A DNA stretch of 64,000 nt from Ampullaceana balthica (GCA_944989445.1 CALYLW010000044.1:1965501-2029500), one strand, 5' to 3'; counted from the first letter of the stretch, positions 36,223-48,110 are shown. The notes: generated from the sequence alone by a model not told the origin. Program-made: numbers and translations.

Positions 36223-37663
36223 ACGGCCAAAGCCCGAAGTCCGGCCACTTCGTGAAGTGGCCGACGTGTCTGGCCAAAGCCCGAATTACTTACAACTAAC
36301 AATTGTATTTCGGGCTTTGGCCGGCCAATTCGTGATGTTGCTGGGTATCCTTGGCCAAAGCCCAAAGTGGTAAAGGAATACTGCCCGGTTAGCGGCACAT
36401 CAATCGCTTCTGGTGTGTTGGCATGTACGGGGTAGGAAAAGGGTGCCACGCTGTGACGATATTATTGCGTTAGTCTTTCCTTTTCGGAGAAGGTCCAGAC
36501 ATTGTGACTAGTTCTTATTTTTCTGACACACAGGTTTAAGTCAGGGCCGGACTTAGGGAATTGGAGGCCCTATGCGAAGTGAATTTGGTGGCCCTATATG
36601 TAATAGAAAAATAAAAAAAATTATGGAAAGATTCTTGTGGGAGGCCCCCACTAATGATGAGACTAATCGGAGGCCCTAGGCGGCTGCCTAGTTTGCTTAT
36701 GCTTAAAGCCGGCCCTATTTCAGTGTGAGTACTGTATTACTCGTATTTATAACGTCCCAATCAACGTTTCTAGTTGAAAAGATAAGTCATAAGGGCACGT
36801 ATAGCATGTGTCGTGGGGTGTAATAACACAATACTAAGTATACTGAGGCTATTAACTTATCATTAATTGTTAGCTTCGACACGTTGTTCTGTACTGGAAA
36901 GTGCTAAATCAGCAGATGAACAAATCCATGTCGATTTGATCACAGCACTTTTCGACCCTTTTGTTTTAATACCTTAAAATTGTTTTATTTTTTTATTTTT
37001 TTTTGTAAATGATTTTTTAAATATTTATTTTTGGTATAAAAATAATGTAATATACTATAATTATCTATTAAAAATTAAAAACAGTATGGAATAGTTATTT
37101 TTAACGTTGAATTTATGATAGGTTGATTGAAAAAAGTTTATACACTGACAACCTGTTAAAATTCAATGCGAAATCATGATTGTGGTATGTGCGCCATTTT
37201 CTGAGGTAGAAAGTCCTTCCAATCCTATCCACCGCCACCCCCATCTCGATCCGATGTAATCGGACAATAAAAAGGCACATGTGGTCAGATAAAGGTACGT
37301 ACATTCTCTCTGCCCACTCCCTTTATTTACCTTGCCCATAAGTGTTGCCAACACACGGGGTCATGTGGTCGTCACTTAGTCTAGCCCTCGTAACATGTAA
37401 TTATGTAACATGTGCCAGCCAACGAACAGTCCCTGGTTTCGCTATCATTTGTAATTAACAATCAATTTTAAGTATGAAATCTTACTAGTCAACCTTCAAT
37501 CTGCTCATGACTTCTTTCATCGGGCTTTGGCCAATCGACGCTAGCCATTTCGTGAACTGGCCGGAAGAAGCCCGAATTTTGGGCTTTGGCCGGCTAACAT
37601 TAGCCACTTCGCGAATCGGCCGTCCATTTCGCGAAGTGGCCGATTTCGGGCTTTGGCCGTAAC

Positions 37664-37665
<2 letters not shown>
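36218..37665. mobile_element. TIR element embedded in (TA)n, with subterminal palindromes
   Basis: The ends are ATGTTACGGCCAAAGCCCGA at 36218 and its inverse ending at 37665. Inside each end lies a palindrome, CCACTTCGTGAAGTGG on the left and CCATTTCGCGAAGTGG on the right. The 12-mer GGCCAAAGCCCG or its inverse occurs several more times near both ends, as expected for transposase-binding subterminal repeats. Both flanks are (TA)n, so a TA target is possible. No transposase was recognised inside, so it is probably non-autonomous; the superfamily is undetermined. A small hAT-like MITE is nested at 36542. Confidence 0.85.
36542..36716. mobile_element. 175-bp hAT-like MITE (CAGGGCCGG ends)
   Basis: The left end CAGGGCCGGACTTAGGG pairs with AAAGCCGGCCCT on the right. 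The interior has GGAGGCCCTA motifs typical of this MITE type. The flanks GTTTAAGT and ATTTCAGT match at 6 of 8 positions, consistent with a decayed 8-bp TSD. Confidence 0.75.

Positions 37666-37739
<74 letters not shown>
37666..37739. repeat. (TA)n microsatellite
   Basis: About 70 bp of TA dinucleotides on the right side of the TIR element. Confidence 0.97.
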
Positions 37740-37743
<4 letters not shown>

Positions 37744-38224
37744 AACCATATATTTCAACATGTATGTCTTCCTATAGGACAGTTCATTGCACTTCTTGAG
37801 ATCCAAGTAGTCTTCGAGATGGGGGGAGGGGAATGTCTAGGTACAAAATCATGTTATACGAAAGTGTTGCAAATCATTTAGTATAAAATTAGTTTCGTTT
37901 CCCTTATTGATTATCCCCTTTACCTGTGTTCATCAAATATGCTGACTAGCATTACGTGGTTAAAAACGACTGAAGAATTTAGACACGGCAGTTTCTGCTT
38001 GAACCATCAATATTTCATCACTTTCATGAGACCGGTCCCTCCCAGCGTTTGGGATCCTATACACTGTAACGGATGTCCAACACACGACACCAATCGATAG
38101 TTGTGTATGTTCTTCCCTCCACACACAGAGAGCACAAGACAATGATCACATCCCTGGGGATGCTCCACTGGACGAGGACAACACGGCACCAAGCCGAGCG
38201 TGACGCGACGCGGTAAGTGTATCT
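37740..38224. other. Unique sequence, nothing recognised
   Basis: Three overlapping 60-codon minus frames at 37960-38239 show no domain and are not called. Confidence 0.45.
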
Positions 38225-39102
38225 TGGTGGATGGAACAAGGTGGATGGAACAAGGTGGATAAAACTAGGTGGGTGGAACTAGGTGGGTGGAACTAGGTGG
38301 ATGGAACTAGGTGGATGGAACTAGGTGGGTGGAACTAGGTGGATTGAACTAGGTGGATGGAACTAGGTGGGTGGAACTAGGTGGGTGGAACTAGGTGGGT
38401 GGAACTAGGTGGATGGAACTAGGTAAGTGGAACTAGGTGGATGGAACTAGGTGGGTGGAACTAGGTGGGTGGAACTAGGTGGATGGAACTAGGTGGGTGG
38501 AACTAGGTGGGTGGAACTAAGTGGGTGGAACTAGGTGGGTGGAACTAGGTGGGTGGAACTAAGTGGGTGGAACTAGGTGGGTGGAACTAGGTGGGTGGAA
38601 CTAGGTGGATGGAACTAGGTGGGTGGAACTAGGTGGGTGGAACTCGGTGGGTGGAACTAGGTGGGTGGAACGAGGTGGGTGGAACGAGGTGGGTGGAACT
38701 AGGTGGGATGATTTAGGTGGATGGAACTAGGTGGGATGAACTAGGTGGGTGGAACTAGGTGGGTGGAATTATGTGAATTGAACTAAGTGGGTGGAATTAG
38801 TTGGATGGAATTAGGTGGGTGGAATTAGGTGGGTGGAACTAGGTGGGTGGAATTATGTGAATTGAACTAAGTGGGTGGAATTAGTTGGATGGAATTAGGT
38901 GGGTGGAATTAGGTGGCTGGAACTAGGTTGGTGGAACTAGGTGGGTGGAATTATGTGAATTGAACTAAGTGGGTGGAATTAGTTGGATGGAATTAGGTGG
39001 GTGGAACTAGGTGGGTGAAATTATGTGAATTGAACTAAGTGGGTGGAATTAGTTGGATGGAATTAGGTGGGTGGAATTAGGTGGCTGCACCTAGGTGGGT
39101 GG
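38225..39102 (+). repeat. 14-bp minisatellite, about 62 copies, with higher-order units at the right
   Basis: The unit is GTGGGTGGAACTAG or GTGGATGGAACTAG. From 38765 a block containing TTATGTGAATTGAACTAAGT and GGAATTAGTTGGATGG recurs four times (about 38768, 38851, 38949, 39029). Confidence 0.96.
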
Positions 39103-39169
39103 TTTCATGGTAGTGACATCTTGCTTCAGGTAGCTTTAGGTTGGTACGGGTATTTTGATTGGTTGTGGC

Positions 39170-39518
39170 TGAGTTATTTTGGTGGGTGTGGCATTCTTAG
39201 GTATTTTGGTGGGTGTGGCGTTCTGAGGTATTTTGATTGGGTGTGGTGTTCTGAGGTATTTTGGTGGGTGTGGCGTTCTGAGTTATTTTAGTGGGTGTGG
39301 CGTTCTGAGTTATTTTGGTGGGTGTGGCATTCTTAGATATTTTGGTGGGTGTGGCGTTCTGAGGTATGTTGGTGGGTGTGGCGTTCTGATGTATTTTGGT
39401 GGGTGTGGCGTCCTGAGGTATTTTGGTGGGTGTGGTGTTCCGAGGTATTTTGGTGGGTGTGGCGTCCTGGGGTATTTTGGTGTGTGTGGCGTTCTGAGGT
39501 ATATTGATTGGATGTGGC
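39170..39518 (+). repeat. 27-bp minisatellite, about 13 copies
   Basis: The unit is TTTTGGTGGGTGTGGCGTTC TGAGGTA. Being divisible by three, it leaves a glycine/cysteine-rich open frame that is not a gene. Confidence 0.95.
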
Positions 39519-39599
39519 GATCTGATAAGTTCTGAGGAATTCTGGTGAAGGTATTTTCGTAGGTGAGGCGGACCAGTTTCTTTTCTCTGTATGTTATAG

Positions 39600-39796
39600 T
39601 GGTGGCTACATCTTTTTTTTTGGATGTTATCTTTATGGTCTAGTGCTGACTGAATATTCTTCAGATGTTAATTTTTGTTCTAGCGGTGGCTGCATCTTGT
39701 TTGCATGTTATCTTTATGTTCTAGCGGTGGCTGCATCTTGTTTGGATGTCGTCTTGTTTTGATGTCATCTTGTTTAGATGTCAACTTGTTTGGATG
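39600..39796 (+). repeat. Degenerate tandem repeats (about 41 bp and 16 bp)
   Basis: TTCTAGCGGTGGCTGCATCT recurs with TGTTATCTTTATG; the right end shifts to TTGTTTGGATGTC steps. Confidence 0.8.
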
Positions 39797-39861
39797 TTAT
39801 CTTGCTGGGAAAAGGCGACCTGTTGAAATATATATTTTTTGAAAATTATTCGGTGTAGCTA

Positions 39862-40085
39862 CGAAGGGGTCGAAACGTCCGGGGTTGAAACACCCTGGGG
39901 TCGAAACGTCCTGTGGTCGAACTCTCCGGGGTTGAATCGCCGGGGTCGAATCGTCCGTGGTGGAACCGTGCGTGGTCGAACCGACTGGGGTCGAAACGCC
40001 CTGGGGTCGAAACGTCCTGTCGTCGAACTGGCAGGGTCGAACCGTCCGGGGTCGAATCGTTATGGGGTCGAAGTGTCCGACCACC
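39862..40085 (+). repeat. Short-period GTCGAA(A/T)CGTCC repeat, about 15 copies
   Basis: A GC-rich block of GGGGTCGAAACGTCC-like units of 15-18 bp in an AT-rich setting. Plus-strand and minus-strand frames are open but have no domain. It could be the subterminal region of a DNA transposon, though no inverted partner was found. Confidence 0.85.
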
Positions 40086-41433
40086 CTTGGTGACATGTAC
40101 TTTGTTAAAAGATAACTAGGCTGAAGTTGTCTTTGTGGAAGGTTCTTTGGAGGCAGATTTCTTGGTTGAAGGCAATTTTATGACAATTAATATATAATCA
40201 AAGTAAATAGAAAGTATCTTGATGGAAAGTTGCTGGTGTGGGGTTATATTCTTAAGCTATTTAACAATTTTCCCAAATCGTGCCGAAAACCTTTATATAT
40301 TATTTTATAATTTCAAATTTGAAAACCTAGGCAACAATTTGTAAATTGTGTCAATCTCTCCGTCACTACCAGTAACTTGTGGCCTTGTATTCACATTAAT
40401 ATAGTATGTTTTTACTTTTTGAAACTAAAGTGTTTAATTAAGTTATAAACTAATCTTTTAGCTAATTTTAAATGTTGTAGTTTTTTAATTCGACGTTTCA
40501 TATTCCTGGGTTGTCTTTGAATAGAGTACGTCTTTACAAACGAACTGTCTGCGTTTAGATTATTCGTCATGTTTGAAATATCTGTTCAACATTAAAGACG
40601 AAACATTCATACTTCATAAACAGAGTCAAGGAATTGTCTTTAAAGCAGAAAAAAAAACCGTTGAAGCACCGTTTCCTGTGGCAGCGCCAAGTACAACTGA
40701 TGGGGGGTTTAAGAGTCCTATTAATGAAAGCTCAACAGGACAATCGCTTCAACGAACAACGAGTGGGGGCGGGGAGGGGGTGGGACACTGTGTTGCGACA
40801 AGTGGAAACCAATTATTTTATGTTGTGGTTATTCATCTTTCAAAGATGCCCCGAGAGGTGATACGTGCCGGCTTGTGACTGTGCTTTTCCAATGGGTGAA
40901 TAGCGAAGGCGACTTTTTTTTTACAACAGAAGACTTTATCTTATTTTTGTTACACGATGTGTCACAGGTGTCACAGGTGTGCTGCTTGAAATAATTTCGA
41001 TTATTCTCTTTAATATAGAAAAGCTGTAAACTATGAATGACCCGTATGAACAGTAATATGAACTTAAACTTCAGGGCTTTTCTTACAATTGAAAGAGTAT
41101 GAAGCAAGAGTGAAATACATCGTTCAAATAAGATGTGACGTAAGAGTGAAGGTTAGCATGAAGTACGTATAACAGAAGGCAAATAAGGACAAAGTATATT
41201 GCCACAAGTACCAGGATCTGGTGCGGGGCATTAGGTGGTATCAAGGAGATATTTTATTTGACAGTGAAATAAAAGATGAACATAAAATACCTGTGTTTCC
41301 GGATGCTTGGCAAAGAATACTTTAAAAGCAAAGCTTTGTGCGCTGTGGAAATTTTAAGAGATTCATATGGTAAAAGAAAAAGGGAGAAAGTTGTGCCCCT
41401 TTACATTCTTTAATCAGTTTCAGCATTGGGCTC
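40086..41433. other. Unique sequence, no supported gene
   Basis: Overlapping frames at 40573-40878 and 40634-40861 have no recognisable motif; neither is called. Confidence 0.4.
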
Positions 41434-41574
41434 AAAATAACAACACAATATGTTTTAACGGTACATTTTATTGTCAGCAAATAACAACACACGATGTTTT
41501 AACGGTACATTTTATTGTCAGCAAATAACAACACAAGATGTTTTAACGGTACATTTTATTGTCAGCAAAGAATT
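41434..41574 (+). repeat. 44-bp minisatellite, about 3 copies
   Basis: The unit contains AAATAACAACACAAGATGTT and TTAACGGTACATTTTATTGT. Confidence 0.9.
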
Positions 41575-42289
41575 ATTTCGTGCAAATTGACTTTTAAAGT
41601 TTTAAAGATACAGAGACATTAAAAATACCAACACATGACATATTACATTCGTGCTACTTTAAGATCATGTTACGGGTCAGGGGACTTTATGATATGAATG
41701 TAAGATAAGAGTTGCATTGTCCTTGTATCTGTTAAGACAATCTCCAATACACCGGTTCATTCAATAACAGTTTAGCATAAAGGGAGGCAATCACTTGGAA
41801 CCCGTTAGAGGAACGACACAGACTGGGAAAGAAGGGGTGGGACGGCTGTCTCTATTGAAACCTTGGGCTAATGAATATTTAATGACCACGACGTGGTAAG
41901 GGATTGGCTTTTGCATAATTATCTTTTTCAGTAGGAATATGATGCTTTACCACCCACCACCTTGTAACATGGCTACATGGCCGCCATTACAGCGGAAGTA
42001 TCCCCCCTCCCAATCATAGGTGCTAACAATCGGTTTTAGATACACTCGTTGAACCAGTATCTAAGATAATATAGTACAAATTAAGCTTAGAGTTGATTCG
42101 AGTATATATTTCAGTATAAACAATATTTTTGATCCAGATAGCTTTTGAGCTTTAATTTATAATCTCTAAACTCATAGTTGAATAAAGAAAATAATGAAAT
42201 AGGATTTTGTTCCAAGGTGATTGAGAGAGGAGATTGAGAAAATATGCACAGAAAGAATTGGGGGAAAATATTGAGAAAGTAGGTTGAAC
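41575..42289. other. Unique sequence, nothing recognised
   Basis: No gene or repeat was recognised before the purine-rich array. Confidence 0.45.
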
Positions 42290-42299
42290 ATAATGGCGA

Positions 42300-42890
42300 G
42301 ATATCACGTGGAGAAAGGAGTCGGAGAAAGGAGACGGAGAAAGGAGGTCGAGAATGGAGGTGGAGCAATGAGGTGGAGAAAGGAGGTGGAGAAAGGAGGC
42401 AGAGAAAGGAGCTGGAGAAAGGAGGTGGAGAAAGGAGACGGAGAAAGGAGGTGGAGGAAGGAGGCGGAGAAAGGGGTGGATAAAGAAGGTGGAGAAAGGA
42501 GGTGGAGAAAGGAGGCGGAGAAAGGAGGCGGAGAAAGGAGGTGGAGAAAGGAGGTGGAGAAAGGAGGTAGAGAAAGGAGGTGGAAAAAGGAGGTGGAGAA
42601 AGGAGGTGAAGGAAGGAGGCGGAGAAAGGAGGTGGAGGAAGGAGGCGGAGAAAGGAGGTGGAGGAAGGAGGCGGAGAAAGGAGGTGAAGGAAGGAGGCGG
42701 AGAAAGGAGGTGGAGGAAGGAGGCGGAGAAAGGAGGTGAAGGAAGGAGGCGGAGAAAGGAGGTGGAGGAAGGAGGCGGAGAAAGGAGGTGGAGGAAGGAG
42801 GCGGAGAAAGGAGGTGGAGGAAGGAGGCGGAGAAAGGAGGTGGAGGAAGGAGGCGGAAAAAGGAGGTGGAGGAAGGAGGCGGAGAAAGGA
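42300..42890 (+). repeat. 13-bp purine-only minisatellite, about 45 copies
   Basis: Units are GGAGGTGGAGAAA and GGAGGCGGAGAAA, with a GGAGGAAGG variant. The plus strand is almost pure purine apart from one T or C per unit. The array is asymmetric and near mirror-symmetric, which favours triplex (H-DNA) formation. Long frames on both strands (up to 261 codons, serine/proline/leucine-rich on minus) are artefacts. Confidence 0.96.
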
Positions 42891-43068
42891 CTGTAAATTG
42901 TGTATGTAGAGACGAAATGAACAAACAAGGTGGACACAGTACGAAGTAGCTAAATGTAATAAGGAATTACAAATTTCTTGACTAATCTTCTCAAGGCTTT
43001 TTTCATGGCCTGGTTGTGATATTGTGGAGAAATATTCTGGTGCGACTTTTTTTCAGACAATCTGGTGA

Positions 43069-43742
43069 GGCGTATATTCCGGCGTATAAGACAACTTGTT
43101 AACCCCTAAAAATCTTCTCAAAAGTCCGGGGGTCTTCTTATACGCCGGGTATCGTTTTATACGACGTATGAACGGGTATCGTAAAAGACTTGCAAGATGT
43201 CATCGATCTACTTATGATATCAGATGACCGACAGAGTGATTTTGAAGGCATTTGAATTATGATTACAATACTGAAAGCTAATCTGATGTTTTAACAATGT
43301 TTGCTTTGGTGTGTGTCGGAAAGAAGGTTGGTCTTATGCGGCGAAAATAGCTTAAAAGCTATATTTAACAGGCAGTGGCGTAGCGAGGTGGGGGCAAGGC
43401 AAACAAATGCCCCGGGCGGTACTTTGCCAGGGGTGGCACATTCCTAGTCGTTAATTAGTTTCTTAAAATAAAAATTTTAAAAGAAAGAGGAGTTTTTTAA
43501 AAATCGAAATTAAAGAAAAGCCAAATAAGAATTTAATAAAAGAAATAAAGGAACTATCCAAAAGCATGTGAACGTTTTAACTGCCAAAACTTCAAACTTC
43601 TTATTGGATATAAATTCTTCTGAAAGGCTAAATTACTTGCGAACGTGACATGATGTGGTGATAAATTCATTGATTTTTAAAATTTGACCGCCACCCCTGT
43701 TGTAAAAAAGTATGGATCGTCTTATAGGCCGGAATATACGGT
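43069..43742. mobile_element. TIR element with CGTATATTCCGG ends
   Basis: The left end at 43071, CGTATATTCCGGCGTATAAG, matches the inverse of the right end at 43718-43740 with one substitution. The interior repeats TATACGCCGGGTATCG and GTATCGTTTTATACGACG motifs. No transposase was recognised. At 43374 CAGTGGCGTAGCGAGG looks like the start of another nested MITE whose end is uncertain. Confidence 0.75.
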
Positions 43743-44074
43743 ATTTTTTAGACATGGCGGAGAAACATTGCCCCAAGACAATCTGCTGAGAAGTGCCATT
43801 TAATCATGAAAAAATAAGTATGCATTGTGAGACAGGCTGCACATTGTTGAGACAAATGTGGTGAGACTCACCCTACCAGCCAAAGTGTTCCACCCACTGT
43901 CACGAATGACTTGATTTAATATTTGCTAATGGACTGCGATTCTGCAATGTTAATCATTCAGAGAGATTCAACGTTTTAAGCTAATGAAAAGAACGCCCCT
44001 CAGTAGGATGCACAGCTCAAGCTGCACATTGCCATATCCATCACATTACATGTATTCATCGCCAGGTCGTGGCT
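43743..44074. other. Unique sequence, nothing recognised
   Basis: No supported feature. Confidence 0.45.
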
Positions 44075-44634
44075 TTCTGAATGGATGAGTGAGGGCAGTG
44101 GGTCCGAGGGACTTTGTGAATGGATGGGTGAGGGTAGTGGGTCCGATGGACTTTGTGAATGGATGGGTGAGGGCAGTGGGTCCGAATGGCTTTGTGAATG
44201 GATGGGTGAGGGCAGTGGTTCCGAGGGACTTTGTGAATGGATGGGTGAGGGCAGTGGGTCCGATGGACTTTGTGAATGGATGGGTGAGGGCAGTGGGTCC
44301 GAGGGGCTTTGTGAATGGATGGGTGAGGGCAGTGGGTCCGAGGGGCTTTGTGAATGGATGGGTGAGGGCAGTGGGTCCGAGGGGCTTTGTGAATAGATGG
44401 GTGAAGGCAGTGGGTCCGAGGGACTTTGTGAATGGATGGGTGAGGGCAGTGGGTCCGAATGGCTTTGTGAATGGATGGGTGAGGGCAGTGGGTCCGAGGG
44501 ACTTTGTGAATGGATGGGTGAGGGCAGTGGGTCCGAGGGGCTTTGTGAATGGATGGGTGAGGGAAGTGGGTCCGAATGGCTTTGTGAATGGATGGGTGAG
44601 GGCAGTGGATCCGTGTGGCCTTGTGGGGTAATGT
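44075..44634 (+). repeat. 39-bp minisatellite, about 14 copies
   Basis: The unit is GGACTTTGTGAATGGATGGG TGAGGGCAGTGGGTCCGAG. The varying bases (GAGGGACT, GATGGACT, GAATGGCT, GAGGGGCT) form a mixed order of four subtypes. It is more GC-rich than its surroundings. The 180-codon open frame follows from the period being a multiple of three. Confidence 0.96.
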
Positions 44635-44685
44635 AATGAAAACTTATTTCAACTCCTGCAGTTTGCTGTTAGGTCAGGGACTACA

Positions 44686-44835
44686 TCCTATCTTATTTTA
44701 TCTTATCTTATCTTATCTTATTTTATCTGCTACAGACGCTCCTTCTATACAGAAGATTATTGCGTCCTACGGTTATCTATGGTTTGTGTCTAGTCCTGCA
44801 TTCTTATTAGAGTTTTAAATGTCCATAAAGTGTAG
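44686..44835 (-). mobile_element. LINE 3' end only, with (TTATC)n tail
   Basis: The block ACGCTCCTTCTATACAGAAG ATTATTGCGTCCTACG and the following 60 bp match the 3' UTR of the LINE at 12.5 kb, preceded by TTATC repeats (44690-44728). It is severely 5'-truncated, with no coding part left. Confidence 0.9.
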
Positions 44836-45140
44836 GGGGCCATGTCACTGAGTACCACCTCAAGAAACTGTTATTTAAAACTGTTAAGGCCGACAAGACT
44901 GCATTAAAAAACATTTCTCTTCAAACTTTCCTTTAAAATTTATTTAATACAGCATGAGATTTCTTTAAATGATAAACATAGCTTATGTACACTGTAATGT
45001 CGTTATATGTTGTTGTTATGATATGTATGTTTTAAATTGAATGAATTTATTAATATATGTGTATTACTATTTATACATGAGGTGCTGTGAACCCAGCTAC
45101 TTGTTGGGGTAAATTGCTATATAACTTATCAAATTATTAT
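44836..45140. other. AT-rich sequence, nothing recognised
   Basis: No supported feature. Confidence 0.45.
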
Positions 45141-45544
45141 GGCTGCGGAAATTAGCGATTAATTACACGATTAATCGTTAAAAAATTTAATCGATTAAAA
45201 TTAAATTGATCGATTAAAAGTAAAATTTAAGAAAAAATTTCTAATTTCTTTCTCCAATTTATTAATAATTTTTTTTTGTTATTTACATACTTTTCCCACA
45301 TATCATTATTATTTATTTAGACGTGCATACGTAAACAAAAAGGTTTCTCTTCCTCATTTCTTGCATAGCAGAACGAATTTGCTATGTTACGTCACAAAAT
45401 TTGGGAGCCATGGAATTACAACGCCCTAACCGATTTCTTGAAATAATGAATCAAAAATTCACGGGATCTTCATATGCGTTATAAAAATATAATTAATTAA
45501 AATTAATCGATTAATCGAACAACATTGTTTCATCAGTACCAGCC
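45141..45544. mobile_element. Possible MITE with GGCTG ends and AATCGATTAA palindromes
   Basis: Both ends carry GGCTG and, further inward, GATTAATCG or ATCGATTAAT palindromes. The paired terminal match is only about 5 bp before it becomes patchy, and the TSD is unclear. Confidence 0.4.
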
Positions 45545-45690
45545 ATACAAATTAGTATTATTATTTTTATTTCCATCAAGTAAGGCAGGGGCGTCAAACA
45601 TTTTTGCATTTTGAAGTAAAGATATTCGCGGACCGGATTAAAATAATATTATGAAAATGACATAGGTTGAGAAGTTTTTATGGCAAAATG

Positions 45691-48110
45691 TTAATGTAAA
45701 TGGTGAAAATGAGACCTTGAATGCATTAAATAGGTGACGTCAGGCTCAATGCCACTGGTATTTATACGTATACTATTACGTATGTGAGAGTCACTTACTG
45801 TCGTCCTCACACGGTTCTTGTTAAAATTCATAACTGATAATGTCTGCTCACCCAAGTGTGTCGAACCAAACAAGCTGAGCATTTTGTTAGCAAATGTACG
45901 AATCTCTTTGAATCTCTCTTTATCCAGTTGACTTTAAAAGTCTATAGGAGTAAGCTGTTGTCTGTAGCGACAGTCAGCAACACGCTGCTACTTAATTAGT
46001 AACAATTGCAGATGGCCTGGAGAATCATCAGGGTAAACAGAGGAAGGTAAAGAAAAACTTAGGATTTCATTTTCAATAGTTGCAAAAGTCCTTAAAGAGT
46101 CGTTAAAATTTAGCAGTCATGGGTCTACAACATACTTCTGTATTTGACATCTACAACATACTTCTGTATTTGACATCTACAACATACTTCTGTATTTGAC
46201 ATCTACAACATACTTCTGTATTTGACATCTACAACATGCTTCTGTATTTGACATCTACAACATACTTCTGTATTTGACATCTAAAACATACTTCTGTATT
46301 TGACATCTACAACATACTTCTGTATTTGACATCTACAACATACTTCTGTATTTGACATCTACAATATACTTCTGTATTTGACATCTAAAACATACTTCTG
46401 TATTTGACGTCTATAACATACTTCTGTATTTGACATCTACAACATACTTCTGTATTTGACATCTACAACATACTTCTGTATTTGACATCTACAACATACT
46501 TCTGTATTTGACATCTACTACATAATTCTTTATTTGACATCTAAAACATACTTCTGTATTTGACATCTACAACATACTTCTGTATTTGACATCTAAAACA
46601 TACTTCTGTATTTGACATCTACAACATACTTCTGTATTTGACATCTACAACATACTTCTGTATTTGACATCTAAAACATACTTCTGTATTTGACATCTAA
46701 AACATACTTCTGTATTTAACATGTACAACATACTTCTGTATTTGACATCTACAACATACTTCTGTATTTGACATGTACAACATACTTCTGTATTTGACAT
46801 CTACAACATACTTCTGTATTTGACATCTACAATATACTTCTGTATTTGACATCTACAACATACTTCTGTATTTGACATCTGCAACATACTTCTGTATTTG
46901 ACATCTAAAACATACTTCTGTATTTGACATCTACAACATACTTCTGTACTTGACATTTACAACATACTTCTGTATTTGACATCTACAACATACTTCTGTA
47001 TTTGACATGTACAACATACTTCTGTATTTGACATCTACAACATACTTCTGTATTTGACATCTACAATATACTTCTGTATTTGACATCTACAACATACTTC
47101 TGTATTTGACATCTGCAACATACTTCTGTATTTGACATCTAAAACATACTTCTGTATTTGACATCTACAACATACTTCTGTACTTGACATTTACAACATA
47201 CTTCTGTATTTGACATCTACAACATACTTCTGTATTTGACATCTACAACCTACTTCTGTATTTGACATCTAAACCATACTTCTGTATTTGACATCTACAA
47301 CATACTTCTGTATTTGACATCTACAACATACTTCTTTATTTGACATCTACAACACACTTCTGTATTTTCGCATTAAAGCTTCTTTCTGTGAAACATATGA
47401 TTTCGTGTAGTGAAGGGAAATGTGTGGTATAAGGCTGCACTTGAGACAGTTGCATTTTGAAAAGTTGCAGCTTGTTACCAAAGGCTTAGATATGTGAATA
47501 TAATTGGCTTAACACTCCATTGTGCCCTTGAAGATTAGTGTTACGAACGTTAGATGGCTTGTCAAATCAAATAAAAATGAAAAATCTACCAGCCAAGCAG
47601 GATCAGATAGTTCTGGAATTAGTTAATCCTTATTTTACTATGAAAAGGCCAAATTTATTTTTATGTGTGTGGAAGCGATGAAGTGTTGTTCCAGGACTGA
47701 GCATTTTTACATCATGGTGATACAACATACAAGATACAACATCTTCGTATTCTCCCTGGATGTCAAGAAGAAACTACTGAATCTGGCAGTGAAATAGGGC
47801 ATCAGAGAAAATTAAATAGAGTTTATAGTTTTTATCACTTGCTTAAGGACACGATCACATATAAGGCAATTGGCACAAGTAACTTGTTGTTGAATGCTAC
47901 AGTGAAGTTTAAAACCTTTGCCAGCATCTTCGCTGACTTTGTTACAGACAATTTTTGGTAGTTCACTGTGCTCACCAGTCATGGCAGGGACACCATCAGT
48001 AATAAATACAGAGATTGTTTTTCTTGGTAATTTACCGTCATTAACAGCAGAACAAACAGAAACTACTAAATGTGTTCCCCTTGATTGGTTATTAAGACTT
48101 AAAGTCTAGC
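45691..48110 (-). pseudogene. hAT transposase relic (ZBED/GTF2IRD2-like)
   Basis: On the minus strand the order is normal for the family. FITDGVPAMTGEHSELPK (about 47940-48005) is the conserved TDGAPAMTG motif. It is followed by KLHCSIQQQVTCANCL, equivalent to the HCxxHQ(Q/E)L block. The 26-bp array interrupts the gene at 46124-47367. Beyond it come FNDSLRTFATIENEILSF, then KERFKEIRTFANKMLSLFGS, THLGEQTLSVMNFNKNRVR and SDSHIRNSIRINTSGIEPD, which form the C-terminal dimerisation domain. Several stops and frameshifts are present, so it is inactive. Confidence 0.9.
46124..47367 (+). repeat. 26-bp satellite, about 48 copies, within a hAT gene
   Basis: The unit is ACATCTACAACATACTTCTG TATTTG. Variants (CTAAAAC, GTACAAC, CTACAATA, CTGCAAC, TACTTGACATTTAC) recur. 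The segment ending at the TACTTGACATTTAC variant near 46951 is repeated at 47185, exactly 234 bp (9 units) away. Confidence 0.97.

Noticed and set aside
40573..40878. 101-codon plus-strand frame as a gene
   Set aside because: An overlapping frame is almost as long, and no domain or splice context could be seen.
42152..42937. Serine/proline/leucine-rich 261-codon minus frame as a secreted or membrane protein
   Set aside because: It is the complement of the purine-only 13-bp array; alternative frames are equally open.
43374..43696. Complete MITE starting CAGTGGCGTAGCGAGG
   Set aside because: A candidate end near CCGCCACCCCTG gives a weak TIR and no target duplication, so boundaries are not supported.
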